Source of the DNA: Chromatiaceae bacterium
Lineage (GTDB): Bacteria; Pseudomonadota; Gammaproteobacteria; Chromatiales; Chromatiaceae
Direction: 5' to 3'
Assembly: GCA_024235215.1 (NCBI GenBank)
Contig: JACKMU010000002.1
Coordinates: forward strand, 62,001-126,000
DNA length: 64,000 bases
Part shown: positions 41,064 through 50,197 of the stretch, in pieces
How the letters are laid out: the number at the start of each line of letters is the position of its first letter
How positions within the stretch are numbered: the first letter of the stretch is position 1
Made by a program: the position numbers and the translations under genes
The notes under the pieces: model-generated
Seen by the model: the letters and a program-made list of their open reading frames with translations, nothing else
Told to the model about the DNA's origin: nothing
Databases searched by the model: none

Positions 41064-42302
41064 ATGGTTCCCGATTTGAGGCGCATAGTGGGCCTATGTA
41101 ACGAAAATCGGGAAAAAATCTGGACCGCTCTCCCGCTTTCGCAAAAGCTGCTCTATTCCCTCATCACCGTTTGTCTGCTTCAGGCATCTGCGGCAAGCGC
41201 CACCTTGCCGAGCGAAACCATCACCTTTGACGAAGCGATCAGCGGCGTGCCGTTTTTCAACTTCGACAGCAGTGACGCGGATAGCGATACCGACGTGGTG
41301 TTCAGTACCACAGATCCGTTCGGTTTCAACACGACCGGCCCGGGTCCGTTCCAGCTGTACATCAATGAACCGGGGCTCGAAGGTTCGACCGGCGCTGACC
41401 CCGATCTGAGGGTGGACTTTCTGCAGGGTGCGGTCAGCATGATAGAAGTGGGTTTCGCACTCATTCAGGACGGTCAGGCGACGTTCACCGCCTTTAATCA
41501 GGCCGGCGAAGTCGTTGGATCACAGACGCTGGCCGGTGAATACTTCGATCTGGGCCTGGGAGATGGGACGACCTCCGACTTCCCGGAAAACCGGCTCTCT
41601 GTGGCCCTGTCGGGCACCGCCGTATACGGTGAGTTCAATTTTGTTCTGAATGATTTTGGCGGTGGAACCATCCCTGCCGTGGCCGAAGTGGATGGGCGCT
41701 ACATCATAGACAATTTCACCTTCACACCGGCCGGTGAAGAGATCATTGCCGACTTCGACGGAGCACTGCCCGAAAATCCCATTCTGCCGGGTGAGATCAT
41801 TCTCGGCCCCAACAATGTACCCGAGTTCGTATTCGAGTTTCCCATCGATGAGAACGGCATCGGCGGAATGTTTCCCATCTTCATCGATCCGGTGGTGGCT
41901 GTTGGGTATGAGTACGCCGTGATCAGCGGGCCGAACTACGCCAGCGTGTTGATTCCGACCGCGTTGCCCAACGGCGACGATGAGTTCCTGCTGTCAGTCC
42001 CCGGTTTTGGCGACTTCGTTCTCAACGCCGGCACGCCATTCGACCTGACCGCACTCAACGCGCTCGGGATCGACGAATTCACGATCACCGGTATAGACAC
42101 CAGCGAACTGCTGGATCCGAACGATCCTTATGCCTTCGTCACCGGTCTGACCTACGTCAGTGGAGGCGTCTCCAACATGACGATGACGCCGATCACCCAG
42201 AATGTTCCCACTTCCGGCAACGTCCCCGAACCCTCCGCACTGGCACTGCTCGCATTCGCGGCTTTCGGTATAGGCAGGAGACGGCGCAGCCGGGAGGGCT
42301 GA
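41064..42302 (+). CDS. PEP-CTERM sorting-domain exported protein
   Basis: A 412-residue secreted protein. The start at 41064 has GAGG about 5 nt upstream, but the N terminus before the hydrophobic signal segment (LLYSLITVCLLQASAASA, about residues 30-47) is longer than usual, so GTG 41088 is possible. The body is beta-rich, acidic, and cysteine-poor, with many D, G, T and F residues. The C terminus has the PEP-CTERM signal: VPEPSALALL, a short membrane helix, then GRRRRSREG. Such proteins are processed by an exosortase and linked with exopolysaccharide; no exosortase is in this window. Next gene starts 1 nt after its stop. Confidence 0.85.
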   Translation: MVPDLRRIVGLCNENREKIWTALPLSQKLLYSLITVCLLQASAASATLPSETITFDEAISGVPFFNFDSSDADSDTDVVFSTTDPFGFNTTGPGPFQLYINEPGLEGSTGADPDLRVDFLQGAVSMIEVGFALIQDGQATFTAFNQAGEVVGSQTLAGEYFDLGLGDGTTSDFPENRLSVALSGTAVYGEFNFVLNDFGGGTIPAVAEVDGRYIIDNFTFTPAGEEIIADFDGALPENPILPGEIILGPNNVPEFVFEFPIDENGIGGMFPIFIDPVVAVGYEYAVISGPNYASVLIPTALPNGDDEFLLSVPGFGDFVLNAGTPFDLTALNALGIDEFTITGIDTSELLDPNDPYAFVTGLTYVSGGVSNMTMTPITQNVPTSGNVPEPSALALLAFAAFGIGRRRRSREG

Positions 42303-42303
42303 C

Positions 42304-42939
42304 TTGACGTCACCCTTCCACTCGAACCAGACAGCAGACCACCCACCCATCGGGTGGTCGCTGTTTTTACTGCTGGGCATACTCTCCCTCCTTCCTGCCG
42401 CACAAATTTTCGCCGCCGACGCCTCCGGCCGTTTTGCCGTCAAGGGCGCTGGCACCTCCACCTGTGCGGCATTTGTCGATGCCTATGATAAAAAATCACC
42501 CCTGCTGCAAAGTTACGGTGGCCGGATAGACGGTTTCCTCTCTGCCGCCAACCGCAGTCGGGAGGATGTTTTCGATCTCGCCCCCTGGCAGTCCACCGAG
42601 GTGCTCGCCTTCGCACTGACGAAGTTCTGCCGGGATAATCCGGAACTGAAGTTTTATTCCGCCGCAGAGGCCATGATCAACAAAATGCAGCAGGATCCGT
42701 TGCGAACTGCCAGCCCGGTGGTGGTTGCCCGACATGGCGGCAGTGCGGTACTGGTCTACCGCTCGGTGCTGGAGACCGTGCAGCAGAAACTGCATGAGCA
42801 AGGGATGTTGCCGGAATTGGAATCCGGTGCGTTCGATGAAAGAACGGCCGAGGCACTGATCAAGTTCCAACGCAGCGCCGGCATCAAAGACACCGGCCTG
42901 CCGGATCAGATGACGCTGGTCAGGATCATCGGCCAGTGA
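42304..42939 (+). CDS. Exported two-cysteine (HdeA-like) protein with peptidoglycan-binding tail
   Basis: A 211-residue exported protein starting at TTG, supported by GGGAGGG 6 nt before it and by the lack of another start before the signal segment (about residues 17-38, FLLLGILSLLPAAQIFAAD). A small helical domain (about 40-125) has two cysteines (GTSTCAAF and KFCRDNPEL) in a pattern like HdeA or Rap1a-type immunity proteins. The C-terminal 40 residues (GAFDERTAEALIKFQRSAGIKDTGLPD) form a PG_binding_1 motif. It is coupled to the PEP-CTERM gene. Periplasmic role unknown. Confidence 0.72.
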   Translation: MTSPFHSNQTADHPPIGWSLFLLLGILSLLPAAQIFAADASGRFAVKGAGTSTCAAFVDAYDKKSPLLQSYGGRIDGFLSAANRSREDVFDLAPWQSTEVLAFALTKFCRDNPELKFYSAAEAMINKMQQDPLRTASPVVVARHGGSAVLVYRSVLETVQQKLHEQGMLPELESGAFDERTAEALIKFQRSAGIKDTGLPDQMTLVRIIGQ

Positions 42940-43050
42940 TTCACAGTGACCGATGGCGTTTGCCCGGGGATGGAGTCAAGCCGACCCAACCCGATAACGC
43001 TTGCCACCCCACCTGAGCGGCTCGACTCCGGCCTCAAGCATCTGTAGCCA

Positions 43051-43196
43051 CGTAGGGTGGGCATTGCCCACCTTTTGCGGCCACCGACCCTGGTGTTTCG
43101 ACATTTGGATTGCTGGACCAACTCACCCATTGGCGTGGGTCCGAACACCCTCTCAAATGCCAACAGCGGAATCCGGTGGGCGGTGCTCACCCTACG
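43051..43196. repeat. Small element bounded by 22-bp inverted repeats
   Basis: The ends are 43051-43072 (beginning CGTAGGGTGGGC) and 43175-43196 (ending CTCACCCTACG). They match as inverted repeats in 19 of 22 positions. The left end is itself palindromic (GGTGGGCATTGCCCACC). Short sequences of the GTAGGGTGGGC type are frequent, dispersed, non-coding repeats in proteobacterial genomes. No transposase frame inside; a MITE-like or REP-like element is inferred. Confidence 0.55.
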
Positions 43197-43270
43197 CATT
43201 TGTCGCTCCGGTGAATTCGTCTTCATCTTATCAGAGATTCATCGTTCAGAGTCAGCAGAACCAGAATTCC

Positions 43271-43286
43271 GGGTCAGAGTAAAAAA
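43271..43286 (+). repeat. Half of a REP-like end
   Basis: GGGTCAGAGTAAAAAA is the same sequence as the left end of the complete hairpin element at 59664-59737, here without its partner. It appears to be a remnant or a solo copy. Confidence 0.5.
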
Positions 43287-43451
43287 ACCTCAGGGTGCGG
43301 AATCGGCGCTGGGCAAATGACCGAGGTCACCAGCACCAACGAACGCGAGGCTGCCGTCGACATGGCCTGGAAGGTCCAGCTGGGGAATCGATGATAGCTG
43401 GTGGAATGGTCACCTGAATGGGCAGAAGGCGAACAGCCTTGCCTGCAGACA

Positions 43452-44267
43452 CTAAGATCGGGGGGTGTTACAGCCCGCTTTTGTTGCCAGATGGCTCAAC
43501 CGAGCCAGCGCCCAGGAGAGTCGTTTTCCTATCTTGAAAAGGCATTGGTAAATTTCACGCCGCCGGAGAAAACTGTAGATCCTTGAAGCGGTCTCCGGAA
43601 CGGCGCGATTGGCTTTACCGATGCCGATACCGTGACTCTCTGCGCTCAAGGCCGACATGGCACGTGTGTAACACTGCTGGATAGTGCGATGCGCTTGCAG
43701 CGCGGTGGCAATCTCCTGTTGGATTAATGACGGTTCCGTCGACAGTTTGAAGAAACCCCGGTTCAACGCCTTGGCGCAGCGTTCGTTCTGTTGCGCCATC
43801 TCCAGGATGAAGTGGTCCTGAAGAGAGCCGATACCCACCAGGTCTCTGGCAGCGGTTGCAAAGTATTCGATCGACATATCCAGGACGACCGCAACCCGGA
43901 TAACATCCAACAGCGCGTCGTCTCCAGCTGAAGTATGCCCTATCATACTCGCGTGATAACCTCTCAGTGCGACACTGCGCCGTGCCACCTCTGCGAGCGC
44001 TTCCGCACGCTCGGGACTGCCCGTTTCCAGATAAAGTGAGACCGCCTGCATGAAAGTCAACAGCAGGTCACACTGCTCGTTGATCAGGTCAAATTGCGCC
44101 GACAACAGCGTCGACGCGTCACCTGCCTGTGCGCCGATCGCGCTCGTTTCCGGATAGCTGGACGAGAGATTGGCGGGCGCACCCGGTCTTGGCGAGATGG
44201 ATTGTCCGCGGGTGCCGGGAAACAGAAGAATGTTGTTGTCGTTTTTCATCTGATAGCCGTTGTCCAT
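43452..44267 (-). CDS. Divergent PhoU-like (DUF47-type) protein
   Basis: A 271-residue helical protein and paralogue of the next gene's product. From about residue 55 it follows the DUF47 pattern: NEQCDLLLTFMQAVSLYLETGSPERAEALAEVARR, VAVVLDMSIEYFATAARDLVGIG, HFILEMAQQNERCAKALNRGFFKL and a final FLRRREIYQCLFKIGKRLSWALARLSHL. The first 50 residues are a disordered, proline-rich addition. Several acidic positions seen in the canonical paralogue differ. Position downstream of pit and the true DUF47 gene suggests the same regulatory complex; specialisation is inferred. Confidence 0.68.
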   Translation of the reverse strand: MDNGYQMKNDNNILLFPGTRGQSISPRPGAPANLSSSYPETSAIGAQAGDASTLLSAQFDLINEQCDLLLTFMQAVSLYLETGSPERAEALAEVARRSVALRGYHASMIGHTSAGDDALLDVIRVAVVLDMSIEYFATAARDLVGIGSLQDHFILEMAQQNERCAKALNRGFFKLSTEPSLIQQEIATALQAHRTIQQCYTRAMSALSAESHGIGIGKANRAVPETASRIYSFLRRREIYQCLFKIGKRLSWALARLSHLATKAGCNTPRS

Positions 44268-44395
44268 TTCGCTTGCTGCCCCTTCGCTGGAGCAGATGCG
44301 TCTCGAATGGGAGATTCAGCGGCGCTCGCTCGCCCAGCGATTCGAGCGCCCATTTGGCACTGTCGGGTCACACGGACCTGTTTCCGCAGCAGTAT

Positions 44396-45094
44396 TCAGG
44401 AAATCTTCACGATGATGTCATGCAACCGGTCCGCAGCCCAAGCCAGCCGATCCGCACCGTTGGAGAGGTGGCGATAGATCTCACGATGTTTGAACATATC
44501 GACCACTTTGAGCATGGCCTCGGGTCTGGATCCCGCCTCGTTGGCGTCCAGTTTTTTCACCAGTTCATCCACATTGAACAGTTCTGCCAGGGCGCGCCGG
44601 TAGATCTTTTCGACATTGCGTTCGCACTTCCGCGTGGCGCGGGCGTCCTCCTCGGCCTGGGCCGGATTTTCCGTCAGCTTGCCGAATCCCTGGTGCAGGG
44701 ACTGGGCGGCGTTTTTGTATTCGACCACCATCTCGAGCATGTATTTATCCGGCGTCAGGCCCATGGCCTCCAGTTCACGGACAGTGGTCTTGGCGTAGTT
44801 CATACCCATGTCGAGGGCGACGATGGCACGATAGATATCCTCCCGGTCCATCGGGGTGGCGAAGGCTTTGTTGAGGACGTCGATGTTGCGCGCCTTGAGT
44901 TCGTCTCCGCGTTTTTCGATCTGACGGACAGCGGCCCCTTTCTCTTCGCTGCCGGCTTCCATGTACTGAACCAGCGCGTCCATCGCCTCCACCAGGACAT
45001 CGCATTGCTCGTTCATCAACGAGTAGAAATCCGGCATACGCGGGAAGACCCGGTCCACCAGACGCGTGACGACTGAAGCTGATTTTTCGCTCAT
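44396..45094 (-). CDS. DUF47/PhoU-like Pit accessory protein
   Basis: A 232-residue helical protein of the DUF47 (TIGR00153-type) family, thought to regulate low-affinity phosphate uptake by Pit. ATG 45094 is chosen because GGAG lies about 9 nt upstream; the longer frame starts with TTG inside that region. Key segments: FYSLMNEQCDVLVEAMDALVQYMEAGSEEKG, IEKRGDELKARN, TPMDREDIYRAIVALDMGMNY, and FKHREIYRHLSNGADRLAWAADRLHDIIVKIS. PhoU-like metal-binding acidic motifs are retained. It starts 35 nt after the pit stop on the same strand. Confidence 0.87.
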   Translation of the reverse strand: MSEKSASVVTRLVDRVFPRMPDFYSLMNEQCDVLVEAMDALVQYMEAGSEEKGAAVRQIEKRGDELKARNIDVLNKAFATPMDREDIYRAIVALDMGMNYAKTTVRELEAMGLTPDKYMLEMVVEYKNAAQSLHQGFGKLTENPAQAEEDARATRKCERNVEKIYRRALAELFNVDELVKKLDANEAGSRPEAMLKVVDMFKHREIYRHLSNGADRLAWAADRLHDIIVKIS

Positions 45095-45129
45095 TGAGTT
45101 TGTCTCCAAATCTGTTGGGGTGAATCTGT

Positions 45130-46170
45130 TTATGCCAACCCGAATACCAGGTTGAGCAGCAGGAAGCTGAGGATTGCCACCGTGGCTGCACCGGGAATGG
45201 TGATGAGCCAGGTGCTGACGATCTCCTTCGCCTTGGCCCAGCGCACCGCCTTGGGCCGCTCCGATGAACCGATTCCCATGATCGAGGAGCTGACCACATG
45301 GGTGGTGGACACTGGCGCACCGATCATGGAGGCGCCGAAGATCACCGAGGCTGAGGTCAATTGGGCATCGAAGGCGTGCAGCGGTCGCACCTTATAGATG
45401 CCGAACCCCACTGTGCGCACGATGCGCCAGCCACCGGAGAGGATGCCGAGCGTGATGGCCAGCGCACAGGAGACTACCACCCAAAATGGCACTTCGAATT
45501 TCGGGATGAACCCACCCAGCAAGAGCACCAGGGTGATGATACCCATGCTTTTCTGGGCATCGTTGGCACCATGGGAGAAAGCCAGACCGGCGGAGGTCAA
45601 GAACTGCACCCGTCGCAGGTAGGTGTTGGCGACAGGCTTGGCCCCGCGCAGTAAAAAACCCATGATGCGATGAATGACAAAACCCGCCCAGAAACCGATG
45701 ACAGGCGAGATAACCAGCGCCAGCAGCACCTTGGTAACGCCGGTGAAGTGCCCTTGCGCCAACTCCTGAAATCCCCAAACCACATGATCGGCACCAGCGG
45801 AGACGACGACAGCCCCGGCCAGACCGCCCACCAGCGCATGCGATGAAGAAGAGGGAATGCCGAACCACCAGGTGGCGAGATTCCAGAAAATGGCGCCAAA
45901 GATGCCGCACAGCAGGATGGCTACCGAGGGTATTGCCTCGAGGTCACTGATATTCACGAATTTGCCGATGGTGTTGGCTACCGCGGTACCGCCCAGGATA
46001 GGACCGAGGAACTCGAAGGTGGCGACAATGATCACCGCCTGTATCGGTGTCATGGCACGCGAGGCGATCACGGTGGCGATAATGTTGGAGGCGTCGTGAA
46101 AGCCGTTGGTGTAGTCGAAGATGAGCACGATGATAACGGCGGCGACCGCCAGCGCGAAAATGGTATCCAT
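45130..46170 (-). CDS. pit: Low-affinity inorganic phosphate transporter, Pit family
   Basis: Inner-membrane phosphate (metal-phosphate):H+ or Na+ symporter, 346 residues, about ten helices. The two signature repeats are present: FDYTNGFHDASNIIATVIAS near the N terminus and AFSHGANDAQKSMGIITL in the second half, with GIPSSSSHALVGG and GAPVSTTHVVSSSIMG between and after. The ATG at 46170 is preferred to GTG 46173. It leads an apparent operon pit-DUF47-PhoU-like on the minus strand. Confidence 0.93.
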   Translation of the reverse strand: MDTIFALAVAAVIIVLIFDYTNGFHDASNIIATVIASRAMTPIQAVIIVATFEFLGPILGGTAVANTIGKFVNISDLEAIPSVAILLCGIFGAIFWNLATWWFGIPSSSSHALVGGLAGAVVVSAGADHVVWGFQELAQGHFTGVTKVLLALVISPVIGFWAGFVIHRIMGFLLRGAKPVANTYLRRVQFLTSAGLAFSHGANDAQKSMGIITLVLLLGGFIPKFEVPFWVVVSCALAITLGILSGGWRIVRTVGFGIYKVRPLHAFDAQLTSASVIFGASMIGAPVSTTHVVSSSIMGIGSSERPKAVRWAKAKEIVSTWLITIPGAATVAILSFLLLNLVFGLA

Positions 46171-46762
46171 CACGAAGATTCTCGATTGGTGGTTGTTGAC
46201 GTTTGTTTTCTGGAACGACCAGGTTTTTTCTTAATGGCGATGCTTGTAAAAAGTTCCGGCAGAGCAACGTACAATTTGCGTGCCAATGAATGATGCGGGG
46301 TTACTCAGCGGTGCTGTTTTGGTCTGAATGCGCGGCACGCCCACTTATCGAAGCCGCTTGGATTCGTTAACGCCTTGAATTTCAACGAGTCATGACTTGC
46401 CGGGATGGGTCTGCCAGTGGAGGTTTGCCTGTCCGGGCGGGCTGGACTCGGAGGTTCCTCTCGCCCTGTTTACCGGAACTCGGGTTACAGAATGCAACAC
46501 ATTTCTGGACCGGTTAGTGCTGTTTGGGGGTGAGCGCAGAGATTGCTCCGGTGGGAAGGTAAATCGGCCAATGTTGCAGAATCGTAACGAATCGTTGCTT
46601 AATGCAACATTTTTCCGCTTATCAACTTATCCCAGTTCTTCACTGAGCCGATGAGCTGCCTATTTTCTTGCACCTCGCGCAACGCACTACCCGTGTTCTT
46701 TCATGGGGATACCCCATTCGTTGCGGTTCGGCGATCAAGTCCATTGATCCGCTCTCCTCTCC
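46171..46762. other. Intergenic region upstream of pit
   Basis: 592 bases with no supportable gene. It holds the pit promoter region, a nested palindrome at 46571-46610 and another TGCAACA copy (46493-46499). No Pho box is evident. The rest shows nothing recognised. Confidence 0.6.
46571..46610. promoter_or_regulatory. Nested palindrome upstream of pit
   Basis: Outer arms ATGTTGCA (46571-46578) and TGCAACAT (46603-46610) enclose an inner palindrome AACGAATCGTT (46586-46596), followed by a short T run. A third TGCAACA lies at 46493-46499. It could be an operator for the pit operon, which starts 400 nt away on the minus strand, or a terminator. Confidence 0.35.
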
Positions 46763-49273
46763 TTACTGGCCTCTCTGCGGGTCCCCGTTAGTCTCTACTG
46801 CAGCTGACGTTTTAATCAGCAGTTCCTCCAGTTCGGATAAGCGCAACGGCCGGTTGCAGCGGTAGCCCTGTACCAGATCAACCTGGTGGTGCCGGGCGAA
46901 CTCGAGCTGATCCTGCGTCTCCACCCCCTCCAGCACCACACGTTTGCCCAGTGACCGGGCCATCTCGATCAGCGCACGGACGATGGCGCAGTGTTCCGGT
47001 TTGTCGGGCACCTGTCCGATCAGACTGCGGTCGATCTTCAACGTATCCACCTCCAGCTGCTGCAGGTAGGAAAAGGATGAGAAACCCGCGCCGAAGTCGT
47101 CGATCGCCACCCCCACGCCCCGGATTTTCAGCTCCCTCAGTGTCTTAGTCACCTGGCGCGGATCACGCATCAGCGTACTCTCGGTGATCTCCAGTTCCAG
47201 TGCCTCCGGAGAGAGGCCGGTGCGTTCCAGCACCTCTGTCACCCGCTGCGCCAGGTCCGGCTCCTCGAACTGTCGCACCGACAGATTGACCGCCACCCGA
47301 ATGCCATGCGAGCCGAGGTGTTGCCACCTTGCCGCCTGTTGGCAGGCTGTCTCCAGCACCCAATGACCCACCGCCACGATCAGGCCCATCTCCTCCAGCA
47401 CTGCCAGGAAAACCGAGGGATGTGCCAGACCGATCTCCGGACTTCGCCAGCGCAGCAGCGCCTCGACACTCTTGATCTCTCCTTCAGGCAGAGCGATCTG
47501 CGGTTGGTAATAGAGTTCGAAGTCCCCTCTGGCCAGACCGGTACGCAGTGCTCCCTCCATCTCCAGTCGGCGCACATTGACCAGATCCATCGCCTTTTCG
47601 TAGAGGCACCAGCGATTCTTGCCCTGCTCCTTGGCCTGGTACATCGCGGTATCTGCCTGACGCAGCAGGGTTGCAGCATCTTCCGCCGCAACCGGATAGA
47701 GGGTAACCCCCACACTGGCGGTGAGAAACAGCTCCCGGTTATCCACCTGGAATGGCTGCTGCAGCGCACCAAGCAGCTCCCGCACGATGCGGATATAGTC
47801 GACCGTATGTGCCAGATTTTCCGCGATGACGACGAACTCATCGCCTCCCAGACGGGCTACCGTATCGCCATGACGCAGTCCATTCTGCAGCCGCTTGGCC
47901 GCCTGGTGCAGCACCTGATCACCCACGTTGTGGCCTAATGTATCGTTGATATATTTAAAGCCGTCCAGATCCAGAAACAACAATCCCAACAACCACTTCC
48001 CGCGGTCGCTGCGCAACATCGCCTGATGCAGACGGTCGAAGAACAGCGCCCGATTGGGCAGTCCGGTAAGTGGATCGTACTGGGCCAGAAAGCGGATCTG
48101 CTGCTCCGTCCGGCGTCGCTCGCTGATATCCTGGATGATGCAGACCATCCCACCACCGCTTGGCCCGATGGGTTGCAACGGCGAGCAGGAGAGCGACACC
48201 GGAATCCGTTCCCCATCAGCACTGAGGCACTCACTCTCCAGCTGCTGGGCCAGTCCCGACTGATGCAGCTCCTCCAGTGTTTGGGCGACGCCCGCCTGGA
48301 GATCCTCCGGAAACAGCCGTGGAAAAGCGCTGCCTCTCATCGGGCCTGCGTACTCTGCGAAGAAATTGGTGGCCGCCCGGTTGGCCAGATTGATCCGATT
48401 TTCGGCATCGATCACCAACAGACCATCCTGCATACTGCCGATCACATTTTCCATATAGCGACGTGATACCGTGGTCTCCTCCAGATCTGCCACCATGCGG
48501 CTGAAGGCCTGTTCCAGCTGACCGATCTCGTCGATGCGGTCCGATCCGGCCTGGACGCGGTAGTCTCCGCGCCCCACCCTCGCCGCCTTTTCCGCCAGTT
48601 CACTCAGTGGCCCGGCCAGCCGGCGTGCAATCACCAGCGCAAACAACAGCACCAGTGCAACCAATCCGAGGGTGACGGCGACCACGGTCCGCACCGTCTG
48701 GGCCATGCCGTCGCGGGCCAGCTGCTGCAACTCCCCACCCAACGCTTCGATCTGCTGCTCGACCTGCTGCAGCGAGAGACAGAGCCTGAGTCCGCCGAGT
48801 ACCTGATCGTCGATATGGATGGAGCGGGTGATGTACAGCATCCGTCCATCGCTGCGCACCAATGGGCCGCCGCCGGCTAGCACGGTTTGCAGGCTCTGGG
48901 GGTCATTCAACGGTTTTCCGTAGCTGGGGATGGATTCGACGCCATCGTGAACTATCACGCCATTGGAGTCGAACACCAGCACCTCTTCCACCCCCGGAAC
49001 CCCGATGAAATCCCGCAGCAACTCTTGCATGGCCAGCATGTCCATGCTGTAGAGGGGGTTGACCAGCACTTCGGAGAGAAAAGTGGAGATCGCCTCACCG
49101 CGCTCCCGGGTGAAGCTGTGGAGCAGCTCCGACATGGTTCGGGTACCGGCATGGGAGAGCGTCCGCACCGAGCCACGGAAACCGGTGAGATGCGCCAACG
49201 TCAACACCAGGGCCACCGCCACCACCAGACTGGTCATTATCACCGCGTAGCGGGTGCGCAGGTTGCGGAACAC
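46763..49273 (-). CDS. Membrane sensor with HAMP, PAS, GGDEF and EAL domains
   Basis: An 836-residue c-di-GMP turnover enzyme: TM1 (about 8-30), a periplasmic Cache-like sensor (about 31-192), TM2 (about 193-216), HAMP (about 213-268), PAS (about 272-390), GGDEF (about 395-560) and EAL (about 575-820). Motifs are intact: GGDEF at 476-480 with an inhibitory RxxD site (RHGD, 467-470) and EAL at 604-606, with DDFGAGFSS later. Both synthesis and hydrolysis are possible. The GTG start follows the stop of the upstream PhnD-like gene directly, so the periplasmic binding protein is a likely input. Confidence 0.92.
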   Translation of the reverse strand: MFRNLRTRYAVIMTSLVVAVALVLTLAHLTGFRGSVRTLSHAGTRTMSELLHSFTRERGEAISTFLSEVLVNPLYSMDMLAMQELLRDFIGVPGVEEVLVFDSNGVIVHDGVESIPSYGKPLNDPQSLQTVLAGGGPLVRSDGRMLYITRSIHIDDQVLGGLRLCLSLQQVEQQIEALGGELQQLARDGMAQTVRTVVAVTLGLVALVLLFALVIARRLAGPLSELAEKAARVGRGDYRVQAGSDRIDEIGQLEQAFSRMVADLEETTVSRRYMENVIGSMQDGLLVIDAENRINLANRAATNFFAEYAGPMRGSAFPRLFPEDLQAGVAQTLEELHQSGLAQQLESECLSADGERIPVSLSCSPLQPIGPSGGGMVCIIQDISERRRTEQQIRFLAQYDPLTGLPNRALFFDRLHQAMLRSDRGKWLLGLLFLDLDGFKYINDTLGHNVGDQVLHQAAKRLQNGLRHGDTVARLGGDEFVVIAENLAHTVDYIRIVRELLGALQQPFQVDNRELFLTASVGVTLYPVAAEDAATLLRQADTAMYQAKEQGKNRWCLYEKAMDLVNVRRLEMEGALRTGLARGDFELYYQPQIALPEGEIKSVEALLRWRSPEIGLAHPSVFLAVLEEMGLIVAVGHWVLETACQQAARWQHLGSHGIRVAVNLSVRQFEEPDLAQRVTEVLERTGLSPEALELEITESTLMRDPRQVTKTLRELKIRGVGVAIDDFGAGFSSFSYLQQLEVDTLKIDRSLIGQVPDKPEHCAIVRALIEMARSLGKRVVLEGVETQDQLEFARHHQVDLVQGYRCNRPLRLSELEELLIKTSAAVETNGDPQRGQ

Positions 49274-50197
49274 CTATTTCAACCACTCACGGACAGTGGT
49301 CACTGTCCGGTAGAGACCGAGGACCAGCGCCAGTTCCGCATCGCTCAACTCACTGAAACGGCTGGTCTGCTGATAGGCTTGCAACGCATAGGTTGCATTC
49401 GCATCCAGATGGGCTCCCAGCAACAATGCCCTCAGCCGCCCCTTGATCGCCGGATCCAAACCGGCACGCACCAGTTCCACCGCCCTGGGCAGGGTGGCAG
49501 AGCGGTGGATGATACGCATGTCCCGCTGAAAGATGTGCGGCAGGTGATCTTTTTTTTCCCAGTCCAGGTTGTTGAAAGCCGCGGCATCCACCAACCCCTG
49601 GTGGACCAGTGTGGAGGCATTGATCTCCTCCCGGGAGAGTACATAACCGATGGCATCTTCCGGTGGCTCGTTCCTGAGCGAGTCCAGACGCACCAGATGA
49701 AATCCCCGCTCGAGCAGGATCTGGACAGGAACGAAAAAGGCAGTGGTCGATCCCGGATCCTCCAGCGCCAGTTTTCGCCCTACCAGACTAGCAAGATCGT
49801 AAATATCGCTCTCTTCTCGTGTGAAGAAGACCGTGTAGTAATCGGGCACTCCCTTCTTCCACTTGCGCAGCAGAATCTCGCCTCCCGCCTGCATCGCGAA
49901 CTCCGATGCCGACATCACCGTCTCGGTAACCCAGTCCACGCGGCCCTGACGGAGGAAATGGATCATCTGTTGGTTGTCGCGCGCCATCAGCACCTTGGCC
50001 TGCACTATCCCCAAATCGCCCATGCGCGCGGCCACGTAGTCGGCAATGGGCTTCAGATAGCGGTAGTGTTTCTTGGGATTGTGGCTGACCTTGCCGATGA
50101 CCAGCGTGCCGGGATCCTGTTTGGATGCCAGGGTAAACGCGGGCAGCAGCGATACCAGCAGCAGCAGAAGCTGCAAAGAGCGCGACAGCCGTCGCAT
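49274..50197 (-). CDS. PhnD-like periplasmic substrate-binding protein
   Basis: A 307-residue exported binding protein of the phosphonate/phosphate PhnD type. Signal peptide (about 1-24, LQLLLLLVSLLPAFTLA), then the family opening LVIGKVSHNPKKHYRYLKPIADYV, the V-D-W-V-T-E-T segment, and the GSTTAFFVP motif in the second lobe. No ABC permease or ATPase accompanies it; it lies between a porin and a GGDEF-EAL protein, overlapping the porin stop (ATGA) and abutting the GGDEF-EAL start. A sensory rather than transport role is inferred. Confidence 0.85.
   Translation of the reverse strand: MRRLSRSLQLLLLLVSLLPAFTLASKQDPGTLVIGKVSHNPKKHYRYLKPIADYVAARMGDLGIVQAKVLMARDNQQMIHFLRQGRVDWVTETVMSASEFAMQAGGEILLRKWKKGVPDYYTVFFTREESDIYDLASLVGRKLALEDPGSTTAFFVPVQILLERGFHLVRLDSLRNEPPEDAIGYVLSREEINASTLVHQGLVDAAAFNNLDWEKKDHLPHIFQRDMRIIHRSATLPRAVELVRAGLDPAIKGRLRALLLGAHLDANATYALQAYQQTSRFSELSDAELALVLGLYRTVTTVREWLK

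Larger units (their letters stand above)
42940..43451. other. Intergenic region with repeat remnants
   Basis: 512 bases without a convincing gene. It contains an imperfect inverted repeat element (43051-43196) and, 75 bases later, a half REP-like end (43271-43286). The frame at 43057-43320 is composed of that repeat and is not accepted as a gene. Confidence 0.65.

Noticed and set aside
40826..41086. 86-codon minus frame upstream of bacteriohemerythrin
   Set aside because: Arginine/serine-rich translation without family resemblance; likely a noncoding frame or relic.
43057..43320. 87-codon plus frame between the HdeA-like and PhoU-like genes
   Set aside because: Its sequence is made of dispersed repeat units and no ribosome-binding site precedes it.
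46171..46762. Pho box upstream of pit
   Set aside because: No tandem CTGTCAT-like repeats seen; other palindromes are reported instead.
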